Program-made: the position numbers and the translations under genes
From: Paenibacillus campinasensis
GTDB taxonomy: Bacteria > Bacillota > Bacilli > Paenibacillales > Paenibacillaceae
Length of the DNA stretch: 64,000 bases
Assembly: GCF_002272015.1 (NCBI RefSeq)
Contig: NZ_NPBY01000057.1
Coordinates: forward strand, 1 to 64,000
Reading direction: 5' to 3'
The notes under the pieces: model-generated
Databases searched by the model: none
What the model was told of the DNA's origin: nothing
Seen by the model: the letters and a program-made list of their open reading frames with translations, nothing else
Shown here: positions 52,966 to 61,444 of the stretch, in pieces
Layout of the letters: every line of letters begins with the position of its first letter
How positions within the stretch are numbered: position 1 is the first letter of the stretch

Positions 52966-54138
52966 TCAATTCATCGGCATGGACACACGCACGGGGCCAA
53001 GGAACTGGGAGATGGCGGAATACGCCGCACCGATGACAGTAGAGCGGCTGCCAAGCTCGGCAAAGCGAATCTCCATCCGTTCGCGGTGATAGGGCAGTGT
53101 CCGCTGGGCGACAACCTGCTGCATCGTATCCTCCAGCCATGCCCTGGCATCCGAGAGCGGGCCGCCGATAATGACCGATTGCGGGTTAAAGCCGTTCACG
53201 AGATTGGTAATGCCAACCCCAAGATAGTGCCCCAGCTTGTAAAAATGACGAATTGTACCTTCATGCCCCTGCCGTGCATAGCTGATCAGTTCGGAGGTTC
53301 GCTTGGATGGCAGGGCAAATTCCTCGTTGTCATAAGACTTCTCGGAGGCGTACAACTCCCAGCAGCCGCGGTTCCCGCAGGAGCAGCTGCGCCCTTCGGA
53401 CTCAATCGTCATATGGCCGCTTTCCCCGGCATATCCCCGGGCGCCCTTGTACAGCTCGCCATTGATAATGATGCCCGAGCCAATCCCGCTGCCGGCACTG
53501 ATGTAGAGCAGATGGCTGGCATCTCTTCCGGCGCCGAAGCGAAGCTCGCCCTGCGCGCCGGCATTGGCTTCATTGTCAATCGTGACCGGGAGGCCGAGCT
53601 CCTCCTCCAGAAGCTGGCTCAGAGGCACCATCTCCCAGCCCAGATTGGGGGCAAACAGCACGGTGCCGCTGCCGTCAACCATGCCGGGAACGCCTGCGCC
53701 GATGCCGACGATGCCGTGCGGGGACTGCGGCGCTAACTGCATCAGTCTGCGAACAATCGCGACCATGCCCGCCGTCACCGAATCCGTGTCATGCTGCTCC
53801 AGGGGGCATTCATCCTCGGCCACGATGCGCCCTGCAAGATCGGTGAGCACCGCGGTCATCTGCTGGACACGCAGCTCCAATCCGATGGCGTAACCGGCTT
53901 GTCCGTTAAAGAGGAGGAGCCTCGGCTTGCGGCCGCCGCTGGACGCTCCGGGACCGCTTTCCTGAACGAGATGATTGTTCAGCAGCTCCTGCACCAGATT
54001 GGATACCGTCGCTTTGTTCAAGCCGGTAAGCTCGGACACGCTGGCGCGTGAGATAGGGGCATGGCGGCGGATCGTATCGAGAATCAGGGAAGTATTTATT
54101 CTTTTGACCAGAGCCTGGTCGCCTGTAATAGTTGTCAT
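52966..54138 (-). CDS. xylR: ROK-family xylose repressor
   Basis: A 390-residue transcriptional repressor. The N-terminal winged helix-turn-helix (residues ~10-60) has TGDQALVKRIN and SVSELTGLNKATVSNLVQEL. The ROK sugar-binding domain has GIVGIGAGVPGMVD, VTIDNEANAGAQGE, GSGIGSGIIINGELY and the zinc motif SCGNRGCWELYASE. It would bind the palindrome at 54280 and release it in xylose. It is divergent from xylA, the normal arrangement in Bacillales. AAAGGA lies 9 bases before the ATG at 54138; another ATG nine bases upstream has a worse spacing. Confidence 0.94.
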   Translation of the reverse strand: MTTITGDQALVKRINTSLILDTIRRHAPISRASVSELTGLNKATVSNLVQELLNNHLVQESGPGASSGGRKPRLLLFNGQAGYAIGLELRVQQMTAVLTDLAGRIVAEDECPLEQHDTDSVTAGMVAIVRRLMQLAPQSPHGIVGIGAGVPGMVDGSGTVLFAPNLGWEMVPLSQLLEEELGLPVTIDNEANAGAQGELRFGAGRDASHLLYISAGSGIGSGIIINGELYKGARGYAGESGHMTIESEGRSCSCGNRGCWELYASEKSYDNEEFALPSKRTSELISYARQGHEGTIRHFYKLGHYLGVGITNLVNGFNPQSVIIGGPLSDARAWLEDTMQQVVAQRTLPYHRERMEIRFAELGSRSTVIGAAYSAISQFLGPVRVSMPMN

Positions 54139-54279
54139 GTTCTTCATCCTTTGGCCCGCTTCAAGTGCTTCTTGATATGCTCATAGTCTAGGCGGAAAAG
54201 AAGGAAATTGCAACATCGAAACACAGCGATGGGCCGCGCCGACGCAGACGGTTTTTCTGAAAATACAGATTCCAAAAAC

Positions 54280-54306
54280 AACTTTGTTTAACCAATAGAC
54301 AAAGTT
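54280..54306 (+). promoter_or_regulatory. XylR operator
   Basis: AACTTTGT and ACAAAGTT form a perfect 8-bp inverted repeat around an 11-base centre, resembling Bacillus XylR operators. It overlaps the -35 element of the xylA promoter. Confidence 0.82.
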
Positions 54307-54324
54307 GGGAGAGTGTGTTAGGAT
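54296..54324 (+). promoter_or_regulatory. xylA promoter
   Basis: TAGACA (54296-54301) and TAGGAT (54319-54324) are separated by 17 bases. The operator covers the -35 and the cre site begins just after the -10. Confidence 0.65.
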
Positions 54325-54328
54325 AGCC

Positions 54329-54344
54329 TTGTAAGCGTTAACGA
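54329..54344 (+). promoter_or_regulatory. cre site (CcpA) downstream of the xylA promoter
   Basis: TTGTAAGCGTTAACGA matches the catabolite-responsive-element consensus at nearly every constrained position. Placed just past the -10, it would act as a roadblock under glucose. Confidence 0.75.
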
Positions 54345-54378
54345 CACACCCTAACAAGGTTATAGGAGGGCTTTATAC

Positions 54379-55692
54379 ATGGCTTATTTTAACGTTGGCA
54401 AGGTCGAATTCGAAGGAAGCAAATCAACCAACCCGTACGCATTTAAATTTTATAACCCGACAGAGGTTGTAGCAGGCAAAACGATGGAGGAGCATCTTCG
54501 CTTCGCTATGGCTTATTGGCATACACTGACTGCTGGCGGATCCGATCCGTTTGGCGCTGATACCGCTGTTCGTCCTTGGGACAGCTACTCCGGCATGGAT
54601 CTGGCGAAAGCCCGCGTTGAAGCCGGCTTTGAATTCATGGAGAAGCTGAACCTGCCGTACTTCTGCTTCCACGATGTGGACATTGCACCGGAAGGCAACA
54701 GCCTGCGTGAGTTCTACCAGAACATCGACACGATTGTGGATCAGATTGAGCAGAACATGAAATCGACCGGCAAAAAACTGCTGTGGAACACAGCCAACAT
54801 GTTCACGAACCCACGCTACATGCATGGTGCAGGCACCACCTGCAATGCAGACGTCTACGCGCATGCTGCTGCGCAGATCAAGAAGGGCCTTGAAGTCGGC
54901 AAACGCCTCGGCGCAGAGAACTACGTGTTCTGGGGAGGCCGTGAAGGCTATGAAACGCTGCTGAACACCGACATGGGACTGGAGCTGGACAACCTGGCGC
55001 GTCTGTTCCATATGGCTGTTGACTACGCTAAGGAAATCGGATTTGACGCACAGTTCCTGATCGAGCCGAAGCCGAAGGAGCCTACCAAGCACCAATACGA
55101 CTTCGATGCAGCAACCACGATCGCATTCCTGCAAAAATACGGCCTGGACAAACACTTCAAGCTGAACCTGGAAGCGAACCATGCCACTCTGGCTGGTCAT
55201 ACGTTTGAGCATGAGCTTCGCGTTGCCCGCATCAACGGCATGCTGGGCTCCTTGGATGCGAACCAAGGCGACATGCTGATCGGCTGGGATACCGACGAAT
55301 TCCCGGTTAACATTTACGATGCGACACTGACGCTGTACGAAGTGCTGATGAACGGTGGCCTTGGCCGCGGCGGGGTCAACTTCGACGCGAAGGTTCGCCG
55401 TCCGTCCTTCGAGCCTGAGGATCTGGTGCTTGCGCACATCGCAGGTATGGATACGTATGCTAAGGGACTGAAAGTTGCAGCCAAGCTGATTGAGGACCGC
55501 GTGTTCGAGGACTTCATCGAGAAGCGCTACAGCAGCTTCAAGGAAGGCATCGGTGCAGATGTTGTAGCCGGTAAAGCGACGCTGGCTTCCTTGGCTGAAT
55601 ACGCACTTAATAACGAGTCCCCTCGCAAAAACGAATCCGGTCGTCAGGAAATGCTGAAAGCGATCCTGAACCAGTATATTCTGGCTGACTAA
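54379..55692 (+). CDS. xylA: xylose isomerase
   Basis: A 437-residue metal-dependent isomerase converting D-xylose to D-xylulose, of the class II length. Family marks include FCFHDVDIAPEG (catalytic His), VFWGGREGYETLLNTD, IEPKPKEPTKHQYD (metal ligands), NLEANHATLAGHTFEHE and GSLDANQGD. TAGGAGGG is 9 bases before the ATG. It is the first gene of xylAB under XylR and CcpA control. Confidence 0.97.
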   Translation: MAYFNVGKVEFEGSKSTNPYAFKFYNPTEVVAGKTMEEHLRFAMAYWHTLTAGGSDPFGADTAVRPWDSYSGMDLAKARVEAGFEFMEKLNLPYFCFHDVDIAPEGNSLREFYQNIDTIVDQIEQNMKSTGKKLLWNTANMFTNPRYMHGAGTTCNADVYAHAAAQIKKGLEVGKRLGAENYVFWGGREGYETLLNTDMGLELDNLARLFHMAVDYAKEIGFDAQFLIEPKPKEPTKHQYDFDAATTIAFLQKYGLDKHFKLNLEANHATLAGHTFEHELRVARINGMLGSLDANQGDMLIGWDTDEFPVNIYDATLTLYEVLMNGGLGRGGVNFDAKVRRPSFEPEDLVLAHIAGMDTYAKGLKVAAKLIEDRVFEDFIEKRYSSFKEGIGADVVAGKATLASLAEYALNNESPRKNESGRQEMLKAILNQYILAD

Positions 55693-55764
55693 TCGAAGAC
55701 GCCTCATAGCAGGCATACTGCAATCAACGAACCGAACAGAGCTGCCGTTATACGCAGATCATCC

Positions 55765-55795
55765 TTCACCGGCTCCCATCAAGGAAGCCGGTGAA
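55765..55795 (+). other. intercistronic stem-loop between xylA and xylB
   Basis: TTCACCGGCT and AGCCGGTGAA pair perfectly over 10 bases. No T-run follows, so read-through into xylB with partial attenuation or 3'-end protection of the xylA message is likely. Confidence 0.6.
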
Positions 55796-55872
55796 GTTAT
55801 TTCACAATGGAAAGACTCAGGAAACCTGTCGCCCTATTCCAGGCGTGACCATTCAAGTTAAGGGGGATGAAC

Positions 55873-57369
55873 ATGAGTTATGTAATCGGAGTGGATCTTG
55901 GCACCAGCGCGGTAAAGACCGTCCTCGTCGACCGGAGCGGGAAGGTGGTGGCCGAGCATTCGGAATCCTATCCGCTTAGCCAGCCGAAGCCGGGATACAG
56001 TGAACAGCGGCCGGAGGATTGGGTGGAGAAAACGATCGTATCCTTGCGCCGTCTAATGGAAGACAACCGCATCAACAAGGGAGATGTGGAAGGTCTCAGT
56101 TTCTCGGGACAGATGCACGGGTTGGTGCTGGTCGATCAGAACGGCAACGCGCTTCGTCCGGCCATCCTGTGGAATGATACCCGCACGACACCGCAGTGTC
56201 GCCGCATTGAGGAGACGCTGCAGGAGAAGCTGCTGGGCATTGCCCGCAACCGGGCGCTTGAAGGCTTCACTCTTCCGAAAATATTGTGGGTGCAGGAGCA
56301 TGAACCGGAAGTGCTGGAGCAAGCGGCTTTATTCCTTCTGCCTAAGGACTATGTGCGCTACCGCCTGACCGGGGAGTATGCGATGGACTACTCCGATGCG
56401 GCAGGAACGCTGCTGCTGGATGTGGCCGGGAAGGCGTGGAGCCAGGACATTCTGGCGGCCTTTGATCTGCCGGCATCGCTCTGTCCGCCGCTCGTGGAAT
56501 CCTTCGATCAGTGCGGTACGCTGCTGCCAGCCGTTGCCGAGCAAGCTGGACTTCTTGCGGAGACGAAGGTATTTGCCGGCGGGGCGGACAATGCCTGCGG
56601 CGCGATCGGAGCAGGCATTCTTGAAGAAGGACAGACGATGTGCAGCATCGGCACGTCGGGGGTGGTGCTGTCCTATGAGGAGCGGAAGTCGCTCGATTTT
56701 GAAGGGAAAGTGCATTTCTTCAATCATGGTGAGAAGGATGCTTACTATATTATGGGCGTTACGCTGGCGGCAGGCTACAGCCTGACCTGGTTCAAGGATA
56801 CGTTCGCACCGGAGGTCTCCTTTGATGAGCTGCTGTCCGGCATTGCGGACATCCCGGCGGGAAGCGGCGGCCTGCTGTTCACGCCTTATATCGTCGGAGA
56901 ACGTACGCCTCATCCGGATTCCAGCATTCGCGGCAGCTTTATCGGCATGGATGCAGTACATAGCCTGACCCACTTCGCCCGCTCCGTCCTGGAAGGGATT
57001 ACGTTCTCGCTGAGAGAATCAATCGACATTCTGCGTGATTCCGGGAAAAAGATCGACAAGGTCATCTCCATTGGCGGCGGTGCCAAGAATGAGACCTGGC
57101 TCCAGATGCAGGCGGATGTATTCAACGCCGAGATTGTGAAGCTGGAGAGCGAGCAGGGGCCGGCGATGGGCGCGGCCATGCTGGCAGCCTACGGCTGCGG
57201 CTGGTTCCCGAGTCTGCAAGAATGCGCCCAGGCCTTCCTGCGCGCCTCGCGTTCCTATTCGCCGAATCCGGAGACGGCGCAGCAGTATGAACAGCTGTAT
57301 AAGCTGTACCGCAGCGTCTATGGCGCCACGCGTGAACTGAGCGAGCAGCTGTCTCCGTTTCGCGGATAG
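55873..57369 (+). CDS. xylB: xylulokinase
   Basis: A 498-residue FGGY sugar kinase phosphorylating D-xylulose to feed the pentose phosphate pathway. The ATP motif is GVDLGTSAVKT, substrate motif SFSGQMHGLV, and the C-terminal blocks are GERTPHPDSSIRG and SIGGGAKNETWLQMQADV. AGGGGG is 6 bases before the ATG at 55873; an in-frame ATG two codons earlier is less well placed. It lies 180 bases after xylA, separated by a hairpin. Confidence 0.96.
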   Translation: MSYVIGVDLGTSAVKTVLVDRSGKVVAEHSESYPLSQPKPGYSEQRPEDWVEKTIVSLRRLMEDNRINKGDVEGLSFSGQMHGLVLVDQNGNALRPAILWNDTRTTPQCRRIEETLQEKLLGIARNRALEGFTLPKILWVQEHEPEVLEQAALFLLPKDYVRYRLTGEYAMDYSDAAGTLLLDVAGKAWSQDILAAFDLPASLCPPLVESFDQCGTLLPAVAEQAGLLAETKVFAGGADNACGAIGAGILEEGQTMCSIGTSGVVLSYEERKSLDFEGKVHFFNHGEKDAYYIMGVTLAAGYSLTWFKDTFAPEVSFDELLSGIADIPAGSGGLLFTPYIVGERTPHPDSSIRGSFIGMDAVHSLTHFARSVLEGITFSLRESIDILRDSGKKIDKVISIGGGAKNETWLQMQADVFNAEIVKLESEQGPAMGAAMLAAYGCGWFPSLQECAQAFLRASRSYSPNPETAQQYEQLYKLYRSVYGATRELSEQLSPFRG

Positions 57370-57417
57370 AGCGGACGCATTGGACGGGGCATGGACAGCC
57401 TCATATTGCACCATTCA

Positions 57418-57454
57418 GCCGAAGACAAGCCGAGTGCTTGTCTTCGGCTTTTTA
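57418..57454 (+). terminator. terminator of xylAB
   Basis: GCCGAAGACAAGC and GCTTGTCTTCGGC pair perfectly over 13 bases and are followed by TTTTTATT. Confidence 0.94.
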
Positions 57455-57635
57455 TTGGCACTATGCATCCAATGTTACCCAAATTAGTGATGGATTAGGT
57501 TTGATGCACATAAGAAATAACAGACAAGTTATGGTATTATTTAAAGTGATTGTGTTTCGACTCTACATAGGTAAGTTCCGTCATCAGGCTAGTTAAGTGC
57601 AATCAGCTTTAATGTCCTGAAGGGAGAGGAAATGA

Positions 57636-59978
57636 ATGAAGTTGTTTACCGCGAGGAAGGTTCCGGGGAAGAAGACGGTATGTGCCGTGACTGCCATGCT
57701 TCTGATGGCTCAGCCCGCCTGGGCTGACACAATAAGCACCACCGTGACCAGGGAAGTAACCGAAACTAGCGTAAGTTCGAGTAATACTGCTGGTACTGCC
57801 ATTACCGTAAATGCTACGAACAGCGATATTCCGGAAGGGGCCAAAATATCATCTGAGCAAGCAGAAAAGGTGATCAAAAAGCTGTTTCCTGCATTTAAGG
57901 GGGTGAAAGTCACCGGTGCCCAGTTTATCGATTCAGACAGAAACAAAGAGAAGTCCTGGGATCTCCAGCTTAGCGTGGCCCGAGGCAATTCGGTGCATTC
58001 GTTCAGCGTTCGGGTCAGCGCCGTAACGGGCGAGCCGCTCCAGGTCTATTTCCCGCTCAATCTGCTGAGCAATGAGGGGGAAGGGGCTTATCTGACAAGG
58101 GAAGAAGCTAGATTGAAGGCACTTTCTTGGATCAGAGAGAACATTCCAAGCATCAACGCGGACGATCTGATGTTGAACGAGGCTTATGTTTCGATGAATC
58201 AGGCTTTGTTTAGTCCGGCTAAGCATGACTTTTATTTCAAATCATCCGTGAACGGGATTGAGACTGACTCCAATACCATTACGATGTCGCTGGATGGCTG
58301 GGGAAATGTCATTACATATTATCGTAATGCTTACGAGGGCGATTATCCGTCTCCGACACCGAAGAAGGACACAGCCGCCATTCGCAAGCTATACGAGGAG
58401 CAGTTTAATGTAAGGCTGGCTTATTTCCCGGAAAGTCTGTACAACAACAGAAGCGGTAACTATTTCTTGGGTTATGTTCCAGAAGACAGTGCCGGTTACG
58501 AGAGGGATGCGGATACAGGCAAAGCGTTGAATTACTTTGGCGAAGAGTACCAGAACCTCGTCTCGGGTGATGAAACGATTCCGGAAGTGAAGGATGCCTT
58601 CATCCCTTTGACCAGCCCGCTCACAAGCGGGGAGGCGGCAGCCGCGTTGGTTGAACGCTGGTTCAGCATTCCGGACGGCTATGAAATGGATTCCAAATCA
58701 ATCGGCCAACGCTGGAATGATGGAAATACAAGCGTATGGAATTTGTATTGGAGAAATAACACCATGCCGATGGGCCCACGGATCTCGGCAGAGGTGGATG
58801 CCAGCACCGGACAAATTTATTCTTACTCGTATGTCGTGTTCCGATATTCGGATCAGGAGCCTGTGCAAATAACGAATCCGGTATCCCGTGAAGAGGCCCA
58901 GAAGGTGGCGCTGGAGACGGTATCGAGGCTCGTTCCTAACGCTGCTGAAGAATGGAAACTCACCAGTGTCACCGGACCTGGGAACAACGGAGAAACGTAC
59001 GAGTTCAGTTTCCAGCGGTATGCCGGAGATATTTTCATATTTGGTGACGCGCTCAGCATAACTATAGATCGTGAAGGACAGATTCAAGGCTTTAATTTCA
59101 ATGCGAGTGCCGATCTCTCGAAGCTGCCGGCTGATGAAACACCGGTTATTTCGGCACAGCAGGCGAAGGAGAAGTATCTTCAGTCTATTGAGCTGAAGCT
59201 GAAGTATGCCTTGTACGGCGGGTATGTCAACAATCAGGGAAAAGAAGTGGAGAATCAGATCCGGTTGGTGTATTATCCGCATAATCAAGCATTGACGAGC
59301 GGAGGAACGTTGCTCACTCCTCTTGATGCCAAGGCGGGTGAATGGAAAGAAATCACTCCCCAATTGACGAGCAGAGGCGCTGCGTCTGTGACGGACATAA
59401 CCGGCCATCCTTCGGAAGCGGCGCTCAATGAACTGGTGAAGCATCAGGTGCTTCAACCAGATAAGGACGGCAAACTGCACCCTGACCGTGACATTACGCT
59501 CGGCGAATGGTATCAGCTTCTGGCAGGGGCGCTGAATCCGGCTTATGAGCTGCAGAGCTATGCCCGTTCCTCTGCGGATCCGTATGGCGGACTTGAGCCG
59601 GACCATCCGTACTATGGGGCGGTTCAGGTACTGCTCGGGGAAAACTGGCTGACGTTCGACCCGGATACTGTATTAGAACTGGATCATACGCTGACGCGGG
59701 AAGAGCTGGCTGTCTCCTTAACGCGCATTTTGAAATACGAGAAGCTGTCCCGGACATTTACACTGCCGAGCGATGTGCCTGGCGTGTCCGATGCCGCATC
59801 GATCAAGAACAAGGGAGCCGCAGCGATCACTATTCGTTTAGGCCTGCTTCCGGCTGTGGACGGGAAGTTTATGCCGGAGCGGCAGGTGACAAGGGCAGAG
59901 GCGGCGGAAGTGCTCGTGCGTCTATCCAAGCTAGGTGGCCAGAGCGACAGCTTCCTGAGCGGCAGATATTATTATTAA
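57636..59978 (+). CDS. surface protein with YcdB/PepSY-like repeats and SLH domains
   Basis: A 780-residue exported protein. The signal peptide (VCAVTAMLLMAQPAWA) is cleaved near residue 30. Residues ~60-510 contain repeated segments with YcdB/YcdC-like and PepSY-like character (VSAVTGEPLQVYF, LTREEARLKALSWI, and again ITNPVSREEAQKVALETV). Residues ~590-775 are S-layer homology repeats (HPDRDITLGEWYQLLAGAL, LTREELAVSLTRIL, RQVTRAEAAEVLVRLS), which bind pyruvylated wall polymer. It is thus probably wall-anchored and may inhibit or regulate proteases. GGGAGAGG is 7 bases before the ATG. Confidence 0.82.
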   Translation: MKLFTARKVPGKKTVCAVTAMLLMAQPAWADTISTTVTREVTETSVSSSNTAGTAITVNATNSDIPEGAKISSEQAEKVIKKLFPAFKGVKVTGAQFIDSDRNKEKSWDLQLSVARGNSVHSFSVRVSAVTGEPLQVYFPLNLLSNEGEGAYLTREEARLKALSWIRENIPSINADDLMLNEAYVSMNQALFSPAKHDFYFKSSVNGIETDSNTITMSLDGWGNVITYYRNAYEGDYPSPTPKKDTAAIRKLYEEQFNVRLAYFPESLYNNRSGNYFLGYVPEDSAGYERDADTGKALNYFGEEYQNLVSGDETIPEVKDAFIPLTSPLTSGEAAAALVERWFSIPDGYEMDSKSIGQRWNDGNTSVWNLYWRNNTMPMGPRISAEVDASTGQIYSYSYVVFRYSDQEPVQITNPVSREEAQKVALETVSRLVPNAAEEWKLTSVTGPGNNGETYEFSFQRYAGDIFIFGDALSITIDREGQIQGFNFNASADLSKLPADETPVISAQQAKEKYLQSIELKLKYALYGGYVNNQGKEVENQIRLVYYPHNQALTSGGTLLTPLDAKAGEWKEITPQLTSRGAASVTDITGHPSEAALNELVKHQVLQPDKDGKLHPDRDITLGEWYQLLAGALNPAYELQSYARSSADPYGGLEPDHPYYGAVQVLLGENWLTFDPDTVLELDHTLTREELAVSLTRILKYEKLSRTFTLPSDVPGVSDAASIKNKGAAAITIRLGLLPAVDGKFMPERQVTRAEAAEVLVRLSKLGGQSDSFLSGRYYY

Positions 59979-60004
59979 TGCGTGTTCATTTCTGGTTCTG
60001 GAGG

Positions 60005-60035
60005 CCTAATTTTGTGTAAAATCGACAAAATTAGG
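60005..60035. promoter_or_regulatory. perfect 11-bp inverted repeat between two exported-protein genes
   Basis: CCTAATTTTGT and ACAAAATTAGG pair perfectly around a 9-base centre. No T-run follows. It lies 27 bases past the SLH gene stop and 75 bases before the next start, so it may be an operator or a hairpin terminator. Confidence 0.5.
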
Positions 60036-60109
60036 GACCTGGAGCCCTGGGCGTGTGGTAGAATAGAGGTGCATGTGATAGGAGAGCTGGATGGAGGTAG
60101 AGTGGATAG

Positions 60110-61258
60110 ATGAAACGGAAACGGAAGAGCACGACAAGTGCCAAATTGCTGCTGGCAGTCATCATCGCATTCGTCGTAGCGGCGGTGCCTGAGCCTGCCG
60201 AATTAAGCGATGTTTACGCCACCTCGAACAAGGCGGTTGTTCAATCGGTTGATGCTATTCAAGAGAAACTGCTGAACGCGATGAGCAGCAGGGAGGAAAC
60301 CGTTCGTTTTGCATATCAAGGGGAGACCAAATCGCTGAAGACACAGCTGAAGAATGCTCTGGATCAGGCGATGGCCAGCGACCCGTACATTCACTACACG
60401 ATCTCCAGCTATAGCTACGACTACCGTGGCACCTCCTCCTCCGCGGATGTGACGGTCCGGCTGACTTACCGGGAAACCGCGAAGCAGACGGAATATGTCA
60501 ATGAGCAGACGGAGAGCATTTTGAAATCCTTAATCAAGCCGACCATGAACGATCATGAGAAAGTTAAAGCCATTCATGATTGGGTCGTATTGAACCTTGA
60601 ATATGATACAACCCTGACCAAATACACAGCCTATGATGCGCTTTCGACCGGCAGTGCCGTCTGTCAGGGGTACGCCCTGTTGACGCACAAGCTGCTCAAG
60701 GAAGCAGGGATTACGAACAAGATCGTGGAAGGAACAGCTTACTCTTCCGACAATCCTAGAGGACAGCTGCATGCGTGGAATCTCGTTCAACTCGGCGGCA
60801 AGTGGTACCACCTGGATACGACCTGGAATGATCCGTTGCCTGACCGCAAGGGAGAGGTATCCTATACCTATTACTTGCGCACGGATAAACAGATGAGCAA
60901 GGATCATACCTGGGTGAAACAATACCCTGAGGCCAGCACGTTGTACCGGGACACGCTGAAGGGGCTAGTGACGAAAGATCGGGCGAAGAGCGCCGTGTAC
61001 ACCCAGCTCATGAATACGCTGGAATACCATCTCTATGATGCCAAATCCATTGTTAAGACGCATAAGGATCTCAGCGCCTTGCTTGCTGCCAGCAGCACCC
61101 AAAAGGATAAGCAGCTCGTCTTCCGTTTTAACGGAAATGAGAAGGAGCTTGTCCGGGTTCTGCAAGAGGTGCAGAGCAAGGGAAATGTAGGTTCGATACG
61201 CTACTACTATGGTCCATTTGAGGATACGGGAGATTTAAGGGTTCAGATGACCTGGTAA
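60110..61258 (+). CDS. exported transglutaminase-fold protein
   Basis: A 382-residue protein with a basic N-terminus and a hydrophobic span (LLLAVIIAFVVAAVPEPA), so it is exported or membrane-anchored. The transglutaminase-like core (~residues 145-260) has all three catalytic residues: Cys185 in AVCQGYA, His221 in LHAWNLV and Asp236 in HLDTTW. Such bacterial domains cleave or cross-link peptides at the cell surface. The C-terminal ~120 residues have no match I recognise. The gene follows the SLH protein gene by 131 bases and may act with it at the cell wall. Confidence 0.85.
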   Translation: MKRKRKSTTSAKLLLAVIIAFVVAAVPEPAELSDVYATSNKAVVQSVDAIQEKLLNAMSSREETVRFAYQGETKSLKTQLKNALDQAMASDPYIHYTISSYSYDYRGTSSSADVTVRLTYRETAKQTEYVNEQTESILKSLIKPTMNDHEKVKAIHDWVVLNLEYDTTLTKYTAYDALSTGSAVCQGYALLTHKLLKEAGITNKIVEGTAYSSDNPRGQLHAWNLVQLGGKWYHLDTTWNDPLPDRKGEVSYTYYLRTDKQMSKDHTWVKQYPEASTLYRDTLKGLVTKDRAKSAVYTQLMNTLEYHLYDAKSIVKTHKDLSALLAASSTQKDKQLVFRFNGNEKELVRVLQEVQSKGNVGSIRYYYGPFEDTGDLRVQMTW

Positions 61259-61277
61259 AAATCCCTGCGCTAAATAT

Positions 61278-61325
61278 AAGAGTTGCCCATGAAGAGCATA
61301 TAGCTCTTAGGGGCAACTCTTTTTT
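61278..61325 (+). terminator. terminator of the transglutaminase-fold gene
   Basis: AAGAGTTGCCC pairs with GGGCAACTCTT, with an inner GAGC/GCTC stem, followed by six T. Confidence 0.9.
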
Positions 61326-61345
61326 AGAAGCTGATGAATATTGAG

Positions 61346-61395
61346 AAAGGCCGGGGACAAGCATAGCTTCTGCTTGATTCCCCGGTCTTGTTTTT
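61346..61395. terminator. second terminator between convergent genes
   Basis: GGCCGGGG-CAAGC pairs with GCTTG-CCCCGGTC, with a T-rich tail on the plus strand and A/T flanks on the other side. It can serve the lysine permease gene on the minus strand. Confidence 0.75.
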
Positions 61396-61444
61396 GCAAG
61401 GTTCCTGCACATATAGCATGAAGATTCGTGATTCCGTCTTCGCG

